In this document: piece by piece, positions 17,904 to 26,643 of the stretch
How the letters are laid out: every line of letters starts with the position of its first letter
Numbering within the stretch: position 1 is the stretch's first letter
NCBI RefSeq assembly: GCF_017368815.1
Contig: NZ_JAFNME010000007.1
Span: forward strand, 48,033 to 112,032
Reading direction: 5' to 3'
Source: Comamonas denitrificans
GTDB lineage: Bacteria > Pseudomonadota > Gammaproteobacteria > Burkholderiales > Burkholderiaceae_C
Length of the DNA: 64,000 bases
Notes under the pieces: model-generated
Seen by the model: only the letters and a program-made list of their open reading frames with translations
The model's database searches: none
Told to the model about the DNA's origin: nothing
Made by a program: the position numbers and the translations under genes

Positions 17904-19319
17904 TTAGAGCGAATAGTACATGTCGTACTCGATGGGGTGTACGGCCTGGCGAAAGCGCGTGACCTCGTCCATCTTCAGGGCGATGTAGGCATCGAGCATG
18001 TCGTTGGAGAACACGCCGCCCTTGGTCAAAAAGGCGCGGTCTTGGTCCAGCGCTTCCAGGGCCTGGTCCAGGCTGTGGCAGACGGTGGGCACCAGGCGGT
18101 CTTCCTCGGGCGGCAGGTGGTACAGGTCTTTGGTGGCGGCTTCGCCGGGGTGGATTTTGTTTTCCACACCATCCAGACCGGCCATCAGCAGGGCCGAAAA
18201 ACCCAGGTAGGGGTTCATCAGCGGATCGGGGAAGCGGGCCTCTACGCGCCGGCCCTTGGGGTTGCTGGTGTAGGGGATGCGGATGGAGGCCGAGCGGTTT
18301 TTCGCCGAGTAGGCCAGCTTGACCGGCGCTTCATAGCCGGGCACCAGGCGCTTGTAGCTGTTGGTGCCGGGGTTGGTGATGGCGTTGAGCGCGCGGGCGT
18401 GTTTGATGATGCCGCCGATGTAGTACAGCGCAAAGTCCGACAGGCCGGCGTAGCCGTCGCCAGCAAACAGGTTTTTGCCGTCTTTCCAGACCGATTGGTG
18501 CACGTGCATGCCCGAGCCGTTGTCGCCCGCGTAGGGCTTGGGCATGAAGGTGGCGGTTTTGCCGTAGTTGTTGGCCACATTCCAGATCACGTACTTTTGC
18601 ACCTGCGTCCAGTCGGCGCGTTGCACCAGGGTGGAAAAGCGCGTGCCCAGTTCGTTTTGGCCGGCACCGCCCACCTCGCGGTGCAGCACTTCGACGGGGA
18701 TGCCCAGGGATTCGAGCAGCAGGGCCATTTCGGCGCGGATGTTTTGCGTGCTGTCGATGGGCGGCACGGGAAAGTAGCCGCCCTTGGTGCGCGGGCGGTG
18801 GCCCTTGTTGTTGCCATCGAGCTGGGCACCGCTGTTCCAGGGGGCTTCGTACTCTTCGATGGTGTAGAAGGTGTTGCCCGGCTGGTTGTCCCAGCGCACG
18901 TTGTCAAACAAAAAGAATTCTGGCTCGGGCCCGAAAAAGGCCGTATCACCCAGGCCCGAGGCTTTCAAATACGCTTCGGCGCGTTTGGCGATGCTGCGCG
19001 GGTCGCGGTCGTAGGCCTTGCCGTCGCCCGGCTCGACCACGTCGCACTGCAAAAAGAGGGTGGTTTCTTCAAAGAAGGGGTCGATGTTGGCCGTATTGGG
19101 GTCGGGCATGAGCTGCATGTCCGAGGCTTCGATGCCCTTCCAGCCGGGCATGGAGGAACCATCAAAGGCGTGCCCTTCGCTGAATTTGTCTTCATCAAAA
19201 TGCGATACGGGCACCGTGACGTGCTGCTCTTTGCCCCGGGTATCGGTAAAACGCAGATCGACGAATTTCACTTCGTAGTCTTCGACCATTTGCATCACAT
19301 CAGCGATGGTTTTGCTCAT
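17904..19319 (-). CDS. glnA: Glutamine synthetase type I
   Basis: Makes glutamine from glutamate, ammonia and ATP. The 471-residue protein has the class I-beta signatures: [19 protein letters not shown], the ATP-site motif [12 protein letters not shown], and the adenylylation loop [10 protein letters not shown] with Tyr400 as modified residue. The start at 19319 gives the canonical MSKTIADV N terminus with GGAG eight bases upstream; the longer frame to 19415 is rejected. GlnD, 1 kb away on the same strand, belongs to the cascade that adenylylates this enzyme. No clear sigma-54 promoter was found in the short upstream region. Confidence 0.98.
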   Translation of the reverse strand: MSKTIADVMQMVEDYEVKFVDLRFTDTRGKEQHVTVPVSHFDEDKFSEGHAFDGSSMPGWKGIEASDMQLMPDPNTANIDPFFEETTLFLQCDVVEPGDGKAYDRDPRSIAKRAEAYLKASGLGDTAFFGPEPEFFLFDNVRWDNQPGNTFYTIEEYEAPWNSGAQLDGNNKGHRPRTKGGYFPVPPIDSTQNIRAEMALLLESLGIPVEVLHREVGGAGQNELGTRFSTLVQRADWTQVQKYVIWNVANNYGKTATFMPKPYAGDNGSGMHVHQSVWKDGKNLFAGDGYAGLSDFALYYIGGIIKHARALNAITNPGTNSYKRLVPGYEAPVKLAYSAKNRSASIRIPYTSNPKGRRVEARFPDPLMNPYLGFSALLMAGLDGVENKIHPGEAATKDLYHLPPEEDRLVPTVCHSLDQALEALDQDRAFLTKGGVFSNDMLDAYIALKMDEVTRFRQAVHPIEYDMYYSL

Positions 19320-19414
19320 CAATTGCTCCGGCTTGTGCCTGGTTAAGTAGTAGGGGGAAATAAGGGGGAATGCGTTTAAAAAAGCGCTGGGTGGCGGGCC
19401 AAGGGGCCCGATCA

Positions 19415-20248
19415 TTAAATCTGGCGCTGCAATTCGGGGCCAAATTGTGCCCCAAGGCGGTGTAAACCCTCAGTCAATTGCTGCCAAGCCGGGGCAATGG
19501 CCGCGGTTTTTCCTTTCACGCCCAGCTCAATGTGCAGGCCGTATTCGGGGTGGTCCACGCTGGGCAGGCTAAACACTTTGATGCCGGGGTGGGCCATCTC
19601 AACGGCTTGCATCAGCGGGGTCAGGGCCGCTTCTTGGGCTTTGAACAAAATGACCGAGCGCTCGGTGTAGGCCTGCTGCTGGTGCAAATCACGGTGGTGG
19701 GCATCCAGCGCCCACGCCACCATGGGCCAGGCCATCACCGGAAAACCCGGCACGCAATGCAGCCAGGCTCCACGCGCACCCCGGCAGCTAAAGCCAGGGA
19801 TGCGGTTAAACGGGTTGGGAATAATCTGCGCCCCGGCGGGCAACACGCCCATTTGCAGGCGCTGCACGTTGTCCGGGTGCTGGGGCGCAAATGCCTCGCC
19901 TTTTTCAGCCGCCATCTCTTGCATGCGCTGGGTAATCAAGGCCTGGGCCTGGGGGTGCGGTTGCAGTGCCACGCCCAACGCGGCCGCCGTGCATTGCCGG
20001 GTGTGATCGTCCGGCGTGGCACCAATGCCGCCAAAGCTAAAGACGATGTCGTTGCCCGCGACTGCGCGGCGCAGCACCTCGGTTAAACGGGTGCGCTCAT
20101 CGCCCACGTACTCTGCCCAGGACAGGGTGCAGCCCCGGGCGGCGAGCAATTCGATCAGCTTGGGCAGGTGCTTGTCTTGGCGTTTGCCAGAGAGAATTTC
20201 GTCACCAATGATGATGGCGCCAAATTGGGGGGCGGGGGAGTGGCTCAT
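19415..20248 (-). CDS. Molybdopterin-binding/CinA-N-like protein
   Basis: Protein of 277 residues with the MoCF/MoaB fold seen at the N terminus of Cin[16 protein letters not shown] at residues 11-25 and [16 protein letters not shown] near residue 72-87. The C-terminal half lacks the CinA deamidase domain, matching the short stand-alone family often labelled competence/damage-inducible protein A. The biochemical role is unknown; pyrophosphatase activity on ADP-ribose or NAD-related compounds is known only for full-length relatives. Start at 20248 (MSHSPAPQ) is chosen over an upstream in-frame start at 20299. It ends 95 bases before glnA. Confidence 0.82.
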   Translation of the reverse strand: MSHSPAPQFGAIIIGDEILSGKRQDKHLPKLIELLAARGCTLSWAEYVGDERTRLTEVLRRAVAGNDIVFSFGGIGATPDDHTRQCTAAALGVALQPHPQAQALITQRMQEMAAEKGEAFAPQHPDNVQRLQMGVLPAGAQIIPNPFNRIPGFSCRGARGAWLHCVPGFPVMAWPMVAWALDAHHRDLHQQQAYTERSVILFKAQEAALTPLMQAVEMAHPGIKVFSLPSVDHPEYGLHIELGVKGKTAAIAPAWQQLTEGLHRLGAQFGPELQRQI

Positions 20249-20324
20249 TCGGGCGATTTTATCGTTCACAAACACGCTTTCTGCCGACGGTGTGCGCAAT
20301 GAAAGCCAGGGGGTTTAATTTTAA

Positions 20325-20407
20325 AAAGAGCTGTTTGCGCTGGATAAATCTCAAGTTCAATGACTTAAAAGCCTGAATTGTCGATGAAATAAGCGCTAAC
20401 AGCTCTT
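20325..20407. repeat. Dispersed inverted repeat, copy 3
   Basis: Arms AAAGAGCTGTTTGCGCT (20325-20341) and AAGCGCTAACAGCTCTT (20391-20407) flank an AT-rich centre. It separates the CinA-like gene from the ABC transporter ATPase gene. Confidence 0.85.
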
Positions 20408-20420
20408 GTTTTTAATGCGC

Positions 20421-21215
20421 TTAGCTGAGCAGCAACGCATCGTCCGAGAGTTTTTCGCCGCGCACTTTCTCGAACATTTGCAGCAGGTCGGGCACATCCA
20501 TGCGGCTGCGCTCTTCGCCGCTCACGTCCAGCACCACCTGGCCTTGGTGCAGCATGATGGTGCGGCTGCCCACGTCCAGCGCCTGGCGCATGCTGTGGGT
20601 GACCATCATGGTGGTGAGCTTGGATTCTTCCACGATGCGGCAGGTCAGCTGCAGCACAAAATCGGCTGTGCGGGGGTCGAGCGCGGCGGTGTGTTCGTCC
20701 AGCAGCAGAATGCGCGAGGGTTGCAAGGCCGCCATCAGCAGGCTGATGGCCTGGCGTTGCCCGCCCGAGAGCAGGCCGATGCGGTCGGTCAGCCGGTTTT
20801 CCAGCCCCAGGCCCAGCATGGCCAGCCGATCGCGAAACAGCGCGCGCATTTCGGTCTTGACGGCGCGGGTCAGCTTGCGAAAGCTGCCCCGGCATTGCGC
20901 CAGGGCCATGTTTTCTTCGATGGTCAGGTCTTCGCAGGTGCCGGCCATGGGGTCTTGAAAGACGCGGGCCACGCGCTCAGAGCGGGCCCAGACAGGCATT
21001 TTGGTCACATCCAAGCCATCGATTTTGATGGTGCCGCTATCGACACTTTGGTCGCCTGAGACCGAGTTCAAAAACGTCGATTTGCCCGCCCCGTTGGAGC
21101 CGATCACGGTGACGAACTGCCCCGTGGGAATCTCCAGCGACAGGCCGCGCAAGGCTTTGGTCTCGATCGGGGTGCCGGGGTTGAAGGTCAAGCGCAGGTC
21201 TTGTGCACTCAGCAT
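20421..21215 (-). CDS. ABC transporter ATP-binding protein
   Basis: ATPase of 264 residues with Walker A GSNGAGKST (residues 39-47), signature LSGGQRQ and Walker B ILLLDEHTAALD. It is the last gene of a three-gene minus-strand unit: substrate-binding protein, permease, ATPase. The binding protein belongs to the TrpX/ABC_sub_bind group, for which tryptophan, tyrosine or other small substrates have been reported, so the substrate here is not fixed. The start has no strong SD but is preceded by AAGGAAG on the transcript, seven bases upstream. Confidence 0.92.
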   Translation of the reverse strand: MLSAQDLRLTFNPGTPIETKALRGLSLEIPTGQFVTVIGSNGAGKSTFLNSVSGDQSVDSGTIKIDGLDVTKMPVWARSERVARVFQDPMAGTCEDLTIEENMALAQCRGSFRKLTRAVKTEMRALFRDRLAMLGLGLENRLTDRIGLLSGGQRQAISLLMAALQPSRILLLDEHTAALDPRTADFVLQLTCRIVEESKLTTMMVTHSMRQALDVGSRTIMLHQGQVVLDVSGEERSRMDVPDLLQMFEKVRGEKLSDDALLLS

Positions 21216-21237
21216 AAAACTTCCTTTGTTGTGAGCG

Positions 21238-22125
21238 TTACGAGACGCGGGCGTTGAGTTTGCGCTTGAGCTGAGGCAGCACCAGCGCCAGCGTGACCAG
21301 CACGGCGGTGATCAGGTTCAGGTCTTGCGCCTTCAGGCCAATAAAGTCGCTGTTGAGCGCCGCAGCGATAAAGAAGCGGTACACGATGGCCCCCAGCACC
21401 ACCGCCAGCGTGGCCCAAATAATGCGCCGCGACGGCAGGATGGACTCGCCCACGATCACGGCAGCCAGACCGATCACGATGGTGCCGATGCCCATCGAAA
21501 TATCGGCCCCGCCCTGGGTTTGCACGAACAAGGCACCGGCCAGCCCCACCAGCGCGTTGGAGATGGCCATGCCCAGTAGCACCATCGCCCCGGTGTTGAT
21601 GCCCTGGGCACGGGCCATGCGGGCGTTGGAGCCGGTGGCGCGAATGGCCAGGCCGCGCTCGGTGGCGAAAAACCAGTCCAGCAACAGTTTGGCCAGCACC
21701 ACAATCACCAGCAGCACCAGGGGGCGCAGTACGTAATCGGCCATGCTGTCGGGCTGCAGTTGGGTGAACAGGGTGGGTTCGGCAATCAGGGGCACGTTGG
21801 GGCCGTTCATGACGCGCAGATTGATGGAGTACAGCGCCGTCATCATCAGGATCGAGGCCAGCAGATCCATGATTTTGAGTTTGACGTTGAGCCAGCCCGT
21901 TACCAGCCCGGCGGCAGCCCCGGCCAGGGTGGCCCCCAAGGTGGCGATCCACGGGTTAAAACCGGCAACGATCATGACAGCGCAGACGGCCCCCCCCAGG
22001 GGGAAGCTGCCATCGACGGTTAAGTCGGGAAAGCGCAGCAAGCGAAAAGAGATGTAAACGCCCAGCGCGACCAAGGCAAAAATCAAGCCGATCTCAATAG
22101 CACCAAGCAGGGAAAACAAAGACAT
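21238..22125 (-). CDS. ABC transporter permease
   Basis: Inner-membrane permease of 295 residues with eight to nine hydrophobic segments and the RATGSNARMARAQGIN loop, which resembles the coupling loop of the LivH/RbsC-like superfamily that partners TrpX-type binding proteins. The ATG at 22125 follows the binding-protein gene by about 100 bases and the ATPase gene begins 22 bases after its stop. The longer frame to 22200 would add 25 non-membrane residues and is not favoured. Confidence 0.88.
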   Translation of the reverse strand: MSLFSLLGAIEIGLIFALVALGVYISFRLLRFPDLTVDGSFPLGGAVCAVMIVAGFNPWIATLGATLAGAAAGLVTGWLNVKLKIMDLLASILMMTALYSINLRVMNGPNVPLIAEPTLFTQLQPDSMADYVLRPLVLLVIVVLAKLLLDWFFATERGLAIRATGSNARMARAQGINTGAMVLLGMAISNALVGLAGALFVQTQGGADISMGIGTIVIGLAAVIVGESILPSRRIIWATLAVVLGAIVYRFFIAAALNSDFIGLKAQDLNLITAVLVTLALVLPQLKRKLNARVS

Positions 22126-22225
22126 GGGAGAGCCACCATCGAAAGGGTGAGAAGGGGAGTGGAAAAAAGAACGAAAAAAGGCAGGGGCCGCTACTGGCAC
22201 CTGCCTGTTGTCTGCACCGCAGCGC

Positions 22226-23188
22226 TTACTGCACGACTTGGGCGGCTTTGTCCACCAGTGCCTGGGGCAATTTCACGCCTTGCTGCTCTGCCGCGCCGGG
22301 ATTGACGAACAACTCCAGCTTGTCACTGGTTTCGGGCTTGATATCGCCGGGCTTCTCGCCCTTCAGAATGCGCACCACCATGCGGCCAGTTTGCTCGCCC
22401 AAATCGCGGTAGTTGATGCCCAGGGCGGCAATCGCGCCGCGCTTGACCGAATCGGTGTCCGAGGCGATCAGGGGAATCTTCGCTTCCTGGCCCACCTTGA
22501 CCAGCGATTCGTAGGCGGACACCACGTTGTTGTCCGTATTTGTATAAATCACGTCCACCTTGCCTACTAGGCTGCGGGCGGCGCTGCCCACGTCCACGGT
22601 GCGCGGGGCAGCGGCTTCAACCAGGGTCAGGCCCGCTTCAGGCAACAGCTTTTGCAGTTGTTTGACGACCACGACCGAGTTCGCTTCGCCGGGGTTGTAC
22701 ACCATGCCTACGCGCTTGGCGGTTGGCACCACTTCCTTGATCAATGCAATTTGTTTTTCCAGTACCAGCAAGTCCGATACGCCGGTCACGTTGATTTTGG
22801 AAGCCTCCCAGCCCGGTACCAGTTTCGCGGCCACCGGATCGGTTACCGCGGAGAACACCACCGGCACGTTTTTCGTTGCGGCCACAGCGGCCTGGGCCGA
22901 AGGGGTGGCGATGGCAACAATCGCATCGGGCTTGTCACCGATGAACTTGCGGGCAATTTGTGCAGCGGTGCCGGTGTTGCCCTGGGCGCTTTGGTACTGC
23001 CACTTGAGGTTTTTGCCTGCCTCGTAGCCAGCGTCCTTCAGGGCGGCTTGCACGCCGTCGCGCACGGCATCCAGGGCGGGGTGCTCCACGATGGCGGTGA
23101 CAGCCACGGATTTTTCTTCGGCAGCGTGCGCTGCGCTCAGGCTCAACAGGGACAGGGCGACAGCAGATGCTAGGGCTTTGAGTTGCAT
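22226..23188 (-). CDS. ABC transporter substrate-binding protein, TrpX/ABC_sub_bind type
   Basis: Periplasmic protein of 320 residues with a clear signal peptide (MQLKALASAVALSLLSLSAAHA) cleaved after residue 22. The mature protein shows the two-lobed pattern of the ABC_sub_bind family: VAIATPSAQAA, PVVFSAVTDPV, RVGMVYNPGE and IPLIASDTDSV. The start at 23188 has GGAGA eight bases upstream; the frame extends to 23326 but without a signal peptide. First gene of the three-gene transporter unit. Ligand unknown; aromatic amino acids are one possibility from family precedent. Confidence 0.88.
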   Translation of the reverse strand: MQLKALASAVALSLLSLSAAHAAEEKSVAVTAIVEHPALDAVRDGVQAALKDAGYEAGKNLKWQYQSAQGNTGTAAQIARKFIGDKPDAIVAIATPSAQAAVAATKNVPVVFSAVTDPVAAKLVPGWEASKINVTGVSDLLVLEKQIALIKEVVPTAKRVGMVYNPGEANSVVVVKQLQKLLPEAGLTLVEAAAPRTVDVGSAARSLVGKVDVIYTNTDNNVVSAYESLVKVGQEAKIPLIASDTDSVKRGAIAALGINYRDLGEQTGRMVVRILKGEKPGDIKPETSDKLELFVNPGAAEQQGVKLPQALVDKAAQVVQ

Positions 23189-23385
23189 AAAGTGGTCTCC
23201 AGCGAAGCAGTAGAAAAATAAAAAGTTACCGGGGGTAAATTTGAGGTGGGGCAAGTCTAAGTCAGCCAATGTGGCCAAAAAGCTTGAAATCCCAGGGTTT
23301 GCACGAGGGCAAAAGGTGCATTGCACGTCGCCTGCTTTAAAACAAGCGAACGTGCTTTTTTATTTAGAAAAAGTGCGTTTTCATG

Positions 23386-23415
23386 AAAAATAGCCTATTA
23401 AATAGACTATTTTTT
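23386..23415 (-). terminator. AT-rich hairpin after etf-QO
   Basis: AAAAATAG (23386-23393) pairs with CTATTTTT (23407-23414) and an inner CTATT/AATAG extends the stem. A second hairpin, AACGTGCTTTTT/AAAAAGTGCGTT, lies at 23349-23380. The 253 bases between the etf-QO stop and the transporter gene hold these two structures; no other gene was seen. Terminator function is likely but GC content is low. Confidence 0.5.
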
Positions 23416-23441
23416 GCAGGAAATATGAATTTTGCGCAGGT

Positions 23442-25145
23442 TTACATGCCTGCGTAGGTTGGCCCACCGCCGCCTTCAGGCGTGACCCAGGTGATGTTTT
23501 GCGTCGGGTCTTTGATGTCGCAGGTCTTGCAGTGCACGCAGTTTTGCGCGTTGATCTGCAGGCGCTTGGCACCTTGGCGGGCCTCATCGTCCACAAACTC
23601 GTACACCCCGGCCGGGCAGTAGCGGCTTTCGGGACCAGCGTACTTGGCCAGATTGACGTTCACCGGCACGCTGGCATCTTTCAAGGTCAGGTGCGCTGGC
23701 TGGTCTTCGCTGTGGTTGGTGCTGCTGATAAAGACGCTGGAGAGGCGGTCAAACGTCAGCTTGCCATCGGGCTTGGGGTACTCAATGGGTTTGCACTCGG
23801 CTGCAGGTTTCAAGTACAGGTGATCGGGCTTGTCGCGGTGCAGCGTCCAGGGGATGTTGCCCTTGAGCAGAAATTGCTCCAGGCCGTTCATCAGTGTGGC
23901 AGTGGACAGGCCTTTTTTGAACCAGGCTTTGAAGTTGCGTGCCTTGTACAGTTCATCGTACAGCCAGCTGTTTTCAAACGCGGTTTCGTAGGCGGTGAGG
24001 GTGTCGCCCTGGCGGCCAGCCACAATCGCTTCGTAGGCGGCTTCGGCGGCCATCATGCCGGTCTTGATGGCGGCGTGGCTGCCCTTGATGCGGCTGACAT
24101 TGAGGAACCCGGCCTCGCAGCCGACCAACGCCCCACCGGGGAAGACAAACTTGGGCAGGCTCAGAATACCGCCCGCCGTAATTGCCCGGGCCCCGTAGGA
24201 CAGGCGCTTGGCCGACTTGATGCCTTTGGACTCATCGCCTTCAAGGTACCAGCGGATGTTTTGGTGGGTTTTCCAGCGCTGCATCTCTTCAAAGGGCGAG
24301 ATGTACGGGTTGGCGTAATCCAGCCCGGTGATAAAGCCCAGGGTGACCAGGTTGTCCTCCAGGTGGTACAGGAAGCCGCCGCCGTAGGTGTCGGACTGCA
24401 GCGGCCAGCCAGCGGTGTGTACCACGGTGCCCGGCTTGTGGCGGGCCGGGTCAATCTCCCACAGCTCCTTGATGCCGATGCCGTAGGCCTGCGGGTCTTT
24501 GCCAGCATCGAGCTTGAAGTGGGCGATCAACTGCTTGCCCAGGTGGCCACGGGCCCCTTCGGCAAAGATGGTGTACTTGCCGTGCAGCTCCATGCCCAGC
24601 TGAAATTCAGCCGTGGGCTCGCCATCCTTGCCAATGCCCATGTTGCCGGTGGCCACGCCTTTGATGCTGCCGTTGTCGTTGAACAGCACTTCGGCAGCGG
24701 CAAAGCCGGGGAAAATTTCTACGCCCAGCGCTTCGGCCTGCTCGGCCAGCCACTTGGTGACAAAGCCCAGGCGCACGATGTAATTGCCCTCGTTGTGAAA
24801 GCACTGGGGCAGCAGCCAGTTGGGGGTGCGCAGCGAGGAGTTCTCACTCAGGAAAACCATGGCATCTTGGGTGACGGGCTGGTTCAGGGGCGCGCCCTTG
24901 GCCTTCCAGTCGGGGATCAGCTCGCTCAGGGCCTGCGGGTCCATGATGGCGCCAGAGAGGGTATGGGCTCCCGCATCAGCACCTTTTTCCAGCACGACGA
25001 CCGAGACATCCTGGCCTTTTTCTGCCGCCAGTTGTTTGAGGCGTATGGCTGTCGATAGGCCAGCGGGCCCGCCGCCGACGATGACGATGTCGTACTCCAT
25101 GGCTTCGCGGGGGCCGTACTGGGCCAGGATTTCTTCGTGGGTCAT
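23442..25145 (-). CDS. Electron transfer flavoprotein-ubiquinone oxidoreductase
   Basis: Passes electrons from ETF, reduced by acyl-CoA dehydrogenases, to ubiquinone at the inner membrane. The 567 residues include the FAD-binding VGGGPAG near residue 24, the ubiquinone-binding middle region, and a C-terminal 4Fe-4S site built from CPAGVYEF and NCVHCKTCDIKDP. The start at 25145 is preceded by a perfect 20-bp palindrome at 25170-25189, so expression is probably controlled by a TetR-type repressor. It fits with the other acyl-CoA and CoA-transferase genes nearby. Confidence 0.96.
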   Translation of the reverse strand: MTHEEILAQYGPREAMEYDIVIVGGGPAGLSTAIRLKQLAAEKGQDVSVVVLEKGADAGAHTLSGAIMDPQALSELIPDWKAKGAPLNQPVTQDAMVFLSENSSLRTPNWLLPQCFHNEGNYIVRLGFVTKWLAEQAEALGVEIFPGFAAAEVLFNDNGSIKGVATGNMGIGKDGEPTAEFQLGMELHGKYTIFAEGARGHLGKQLIAHFKLDAGKDPQAYGIGIKELWEIDPARHKPGTVVHTAGWPLQSDTYGGGFLYHLEDNLVTLGFITGLDYANPYISPFEEMQRWKTHQNIRWYLEGDESKGIKSAKRLSYGARAITAGGILSLPKFVFPGGALVGCEAGFLNVSRIKGSHAAIKTGMMAAEAAYEAIVAGRQGDTLTAYETAFENSWLYDELYKARNFKAWFKKGLSTATLMNGLEQFLLKGNIPWTLHRDKPDHLYLKPAAECKPIEYPKPDGKLTFDRLSSVFISSTNHSEDQPAHLTLKDASVPVNVNLAKYAGPESRYCPAGVYEFVDDEARQGAKRLQINAQNCVHCKTCDIKDPTQNITWVTPEGGGGPTYAGM

Positions 25146-25169
25146 AGGGATGTCTCTTGAAGTTGGAAA

Positions 25170-25189
25170 AATAGAACGATCGTTCTATT
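25170..25189. promoter_or_regulatory. Perfect 20-bp palindrome, putative TetR-family operator
   Basis: AATAGAACGATCGTTCTATT is its own inverse complement and lies 25 bases upstream of the etf-QO ATG. Palindromes of this kind are bound by TetR-type regulators of fatty-acid catabolism in betaproteobacteria (FadP-like); that link is recalled, not tested. No TetR gene lies in the window. Confidence 0.7.
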
Positions 25190-25266
25190 GTATTGCCGAA
25201 AATTGCCGCGCATTCTATGCCCTTGGGTCGCGCTCAAGTCTTTGGGTGCTTTCCTAGTGGTGTGGC

Positions 25267-25869
25267 TTAGCGCGTTTTCTCGCGGGGAATGCGGCCCATC
25301 AGGTAGAACTCGGGGTTGGGTTGCATGCCGGTGGCACTGACCAAGCGGTTGGACAGGCCAAAGAAGGCGGTAATGGCCGCAATGTCCCAAATATCTTCGT
25401 CGTCAAACCCATGGGCGTGCAGGGTGGCGAAATCCGCATCGTTGATTTCGTAGCTGCGTTGATTGACCTTCATGGCAAAGTCGAGCATGGCTTTTTGGCG
25501 TGGGGTGATGTCGGCCGTGCGGTAATTGACCGCCAATTGGTCGGCAATCAGGGGATTTTTTTCGTAAATCCGCAAGACCGCCCCGTGGGCGACCACGCAG
25601 TACAAGCATTGATTGACGCTGCTGGTGGCGGTGACGATCATTTCGCGCTCGCCTTTGGTCAAATTGCCTTCTTCTTTGGCCATGAGGGCATCATGGTAGG
25701 CAAAAAATGCCCGCCATTCCGCCGGGCGGCGGGCCAGGCCGAGGAAAACATTGGGAATGAAACCGGCTTTTTCCTGTATTTCCAAAATACGCGTGCGGAT
25801 GTCTTCCGGCAAATTTTCCAGGGCCGGAAAAGGGTAGCGGGCGGGGCCGAGCGAAGCAGGTGTGGTCAT
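25267..25869 (-). CDS. AhpD-like peroxidase-related/carboxymuconolactone decarboxylase-fold protein
   Basis: Protein of 200 residues with the AhpD-like redox motif C-x2-C-x3-H in NQCLYCVVAHGAV and the surrounding helical pattern of the uncharacterised peroxidase-related family. Such proteins reduce peroxides through a Cys pair; the physiological substrate is unknown. Two starts are possible: ATG at 25869 and ATG at 25905. The 22-bp dyad at 25880-25901 would lie inside the coding region of the longer form, so the shorter start is preferred, though neither has a good SD. It precedes etf-QO on the same strand. Confidence 0.8.
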   Translation of the reverse strand: MTTPASLGPARYPFPALENLPEDIRTRILEIQEKAGFIPNVFLGLARRPAEWRAFFAYHDALMAKEEGNLTKGEREMIVTATSSVNQCLYCVVAHGAVLRIYEKNPLIADQLAVNYRTADITPRQKAMLDFAMKVNQRSYEINDADFATLHAHGFDDEDIWDIAAITAFFGLSNRLVSATGMQPNPEFYLMGRIPREKTR

Positions 25870-25879
25870 GGCGGTTGAA

Positions 25880-25901
25880 TTGACGTTTACGGAAACGTCA
25901 A
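25880..25901. promoter_or_regulatory. Putative regulator site with 9-bp inverted arms
   Basis: TTGACGTTT (25880-25888) and AAACGTCAA (25893-25901) are exact inverse complements around ACGG. The pattern resembles the dyads described for LiuR-type MerR regulators of branched-chain amino acid breakdown, from memory. It lies directly upstream of the preferred start of the peroxidase-like gene. Confidence 0.6.
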
Positions 25902-25988
25902 GCATAAGAGTAAATATTCTTACCCGTTACTGACAATTTATTCGGATAAACCCTTGTTGCGTGGCCGCAGCGTCGTTGGCTTGTGGAT

Positions 25989-26543
25989 TTAACTTGCCCC
26001 CACCAATTTGTGCACCAAATCGGCGGTGGTATTGGCCCCGTACTTGCGCATCAAACGGGCACGGTAAATTTCTACGGTGCGGTGGCTGATGCCCAGCACG
26101 CGACCAATTTCCTTGGAGGTCATGCCGTCGAGCAGGCGGGCGGCCACTTCGCGTTCGCGGCTGGTCAGGTCGGCCTTGACGGGGCGTTGCTGGCTTAAAT
26201 CCTCAAAACTCCAGATGCCGCTGGCATGGGGGTTGCAGCGATCCAGCGCGCGACCGGTGACATGGCACCAAAAAGTCTCGCCATTGGCACGTTTCATGAT
26301 GCGGTTGTCGCTGTAGAAACCTTTGGCATTGAGAATCGGGGCCATGCGCTGGCCTTGGCGCTCGTACTCTTCCAAGCTGGGGTAGAGCAGTGAAAAGGAC
26401 TGGCCAATCAGCAATTCTGGGGATGCGCAAAACATTTCACACAGGCGCTGATTGCAATTGATCATGCGTCGATCGCGCGATATCACCAAGCCCACCGGGG
26501 CCATTTCAAAGGCCAGGCGGTAATCCAAATTCAAAGAGGTCAT
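25989..26543 (-). CDS. PAS-LuxR transcriptional regulator
   Basis: DNA-binding regulator of 184 residues. Residues about 5-115 form a single PAS sensor (FEMAPVGLVISRDRRMINCNQR, ... GETFWCHVTGRALD), and residues about 122-184 a LuxR/FixJ helix-turn-helix (LTSREREVAARLLDGMTSKEIGRVLGIS...). There is no receiver domain, so it probably senses a ligand or redox state directly. It is divergent from scoAB, and the 100-base gap contains a 26-bp dyad likely to be its operator. Control of scoAB and its own gene is inferred from this arrangement. Confidence 0.88.
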   Translation of the reverse strand: MTSLNLDYRLAFEMAPVGLVISRDRRMINCNQRLCEMFCASPELLIGQSFSLLYPSLEEYERQGQRMAPILNAKGFYSDNRIMKRANGETFWCHVTGRALDRCNPHASGIWSFEDLSQQRPVKADLTSREREVAARLLDGMTSKEIGRVLGISHRTVEIYRARLMRKYGANTTADLVHKLVGAS

Positions 26544-26583
26544 AAATAGTGCCTTTGCAGGTGCTAGGGTAGTTCGCTAGGAA

Positions 26584-26609
26584 ATACTACGTAGCTTATT
26601 ACGTAGTAT
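26584..26609. promoter_or_regulatory. Dyad between the PAS-LuxR gene and scoA, putative operator
   Basis: ATACTACGTA (26584-26593) and TACGTAGTAT (26600-26609) are perfect 10-bp inverted arms separated by GCTTAT. Each arm contains the palindrome TACGTA. The site is 40 bases upstream of the regulator ATG and 35 before the scoA start. Confidence 0.7.
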
Positions 26610-26643
26610 CGTACGCGACATTCGTTCAAACAAAGGAGGCAAT

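Noticed and set aside
19320..19414. Sigma-54 (-24/-12) promoter for glnA
   Set aside because: No TGGCAC-N5-TTGC-like element was found in the short gap; the promoter may lie further upstream or be of another type.
25870..25905. Longer N terminus for the peroxidase-like protein from ATG 25905
   Set aside because: It would place the 22-bp dyad inside the coding region and adds residues not typical of the family; it cannot be fully excluded because neither start has a good SD.
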